DNA of 21,470 nt, from positions 1 through 21,470 of IMG/VR virus record IMGVR_UViG_3300042868_002461; one strand, given 5' to 3'. The notes beneath the pieces were generated by a model. It was not told the DNA's origin, made no database searches, and worked only from the letters and a program-made list of their open reading frames with translations. This document shows, piece by piece, positions 21,323 through 21,470 of the stretch (position 1 is its first letter; each line of letters begins with the position of its first letter). Source of the DNA: a virus. A program made the translations under genes and the position numbers.

Positions 21323-21470
21323 CTAATTTTTTTAATATATATCTATTTATTATTTATTATATAAAGTAATAACTATAACTCAAAAGAAAAGAAAGAAAAA
21401 GAAAAAAAGGTAAAAAAGAAAAAGAAAGAAAAGAAAAAGTCCCCCCCAAGAAAAACAAACAATTTCGCGA
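21323..21470. other. Gene-free end region with polypurine tract and C7 run
   Basis: The stretch from 21323 to the edge holds no gene. Positions 21323-21380 are very AT-rich; 21382-21410 and 21412-21439 are made only of A and G on the plus strand, interrupted by one T; a C run lies at 21441-21447. The minus strand is thus a pyrimidine-rich leader region. It may be a promoter region, an origin-like or H-DNA-forming element, or simply a low-complexity contig end. Confidence 0.6.

Noticed and set aside
1-21470. CRISPR arrays, tRNA genes, integrase or attachment sites
   Set aside because: No regularly spaced repeats, no cloverleaf sequence and no recombinase motifs were seen on either strand.

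Overview
This window is part of the genome of a tailed phage or prophage (Caudoviricetes) whose host is most likely a Bacteroidota bacterium. The evidence is the DNA composition (AT-rich), candidate -7 boxes of the TAnnTTTG type, mostly weak Shine-Dalgarno sequences, and many structural proteins of types I recognise from Bacteroidota phages: a connector-like protein, an XkdF-like prohead protease, a tail-tube-like protein, and large tail proteins with the NYSF...GNYSRTF and WLNQLGGWDSY motifs. A tape-measure protein and a frameshifted tail-chaperone gene suggest a siphovirus with a non-contractile tail. No integrase, tRNA, CRISPR array or insertion sequence was found.

Layout. Positions 1-1623 are on the plus strand: the 3' end of the terminase large subunit, cut by the window edge, and four small genes, ending at an intrinsic terminator near 1650. 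Everything from 21311 down to 1592 is on the minus strand and is tightly packed, with many ATGA and TAATG junctions. In transcription order it runs: small accessory proteins (a helical protein, a zinc-ribbon protein, a MazG-like pyrophosphohydrolase), a small-terminase-like protein, three small genes, a tail assembly chaperone with a -1 frameshift extension, a tail-terminator-like protein, a tail fibre, a gp10-like tail completion protein, two large tail-tip proteins, a small membrane protein, the tape measure, the prohead protease, the scaffold, the major capsid protein, a tail-tube-like protein, a beta-rich unknown, the portal, the connector, a 35-residue ORF, a holin, an M15 endolysin, a metallophosphoesterase and two nested membrane proteins that resemble a spanin pair. 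Transcription therefore goes tail, then head, then lysis, and the large terminase converges on the lysis end from the opposite strand.

Most notable points. (1) The tail chaperone gene has an extension ORF in the -1 frame with no usable start codon near its beginning. The overlap window contains a run of nine T and a second candidate slip site. (2) The plus-strand terminator lies inside the minus-strand coding sequence of the last lysis-region gene. (3) Three TAnnTTTG boxes sit 3 to 7 bases before start codons, which suggests leaderless or very short-leader transcripts. (4) Three short genes (53, 58 and 35 codons) lie in places that could easily be missed. (5) The right edge is a gene-free stretch with a polypurine tract and a C7 run. 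Functions of the structural proteins are assigned from family resemblance and position, not from searches.
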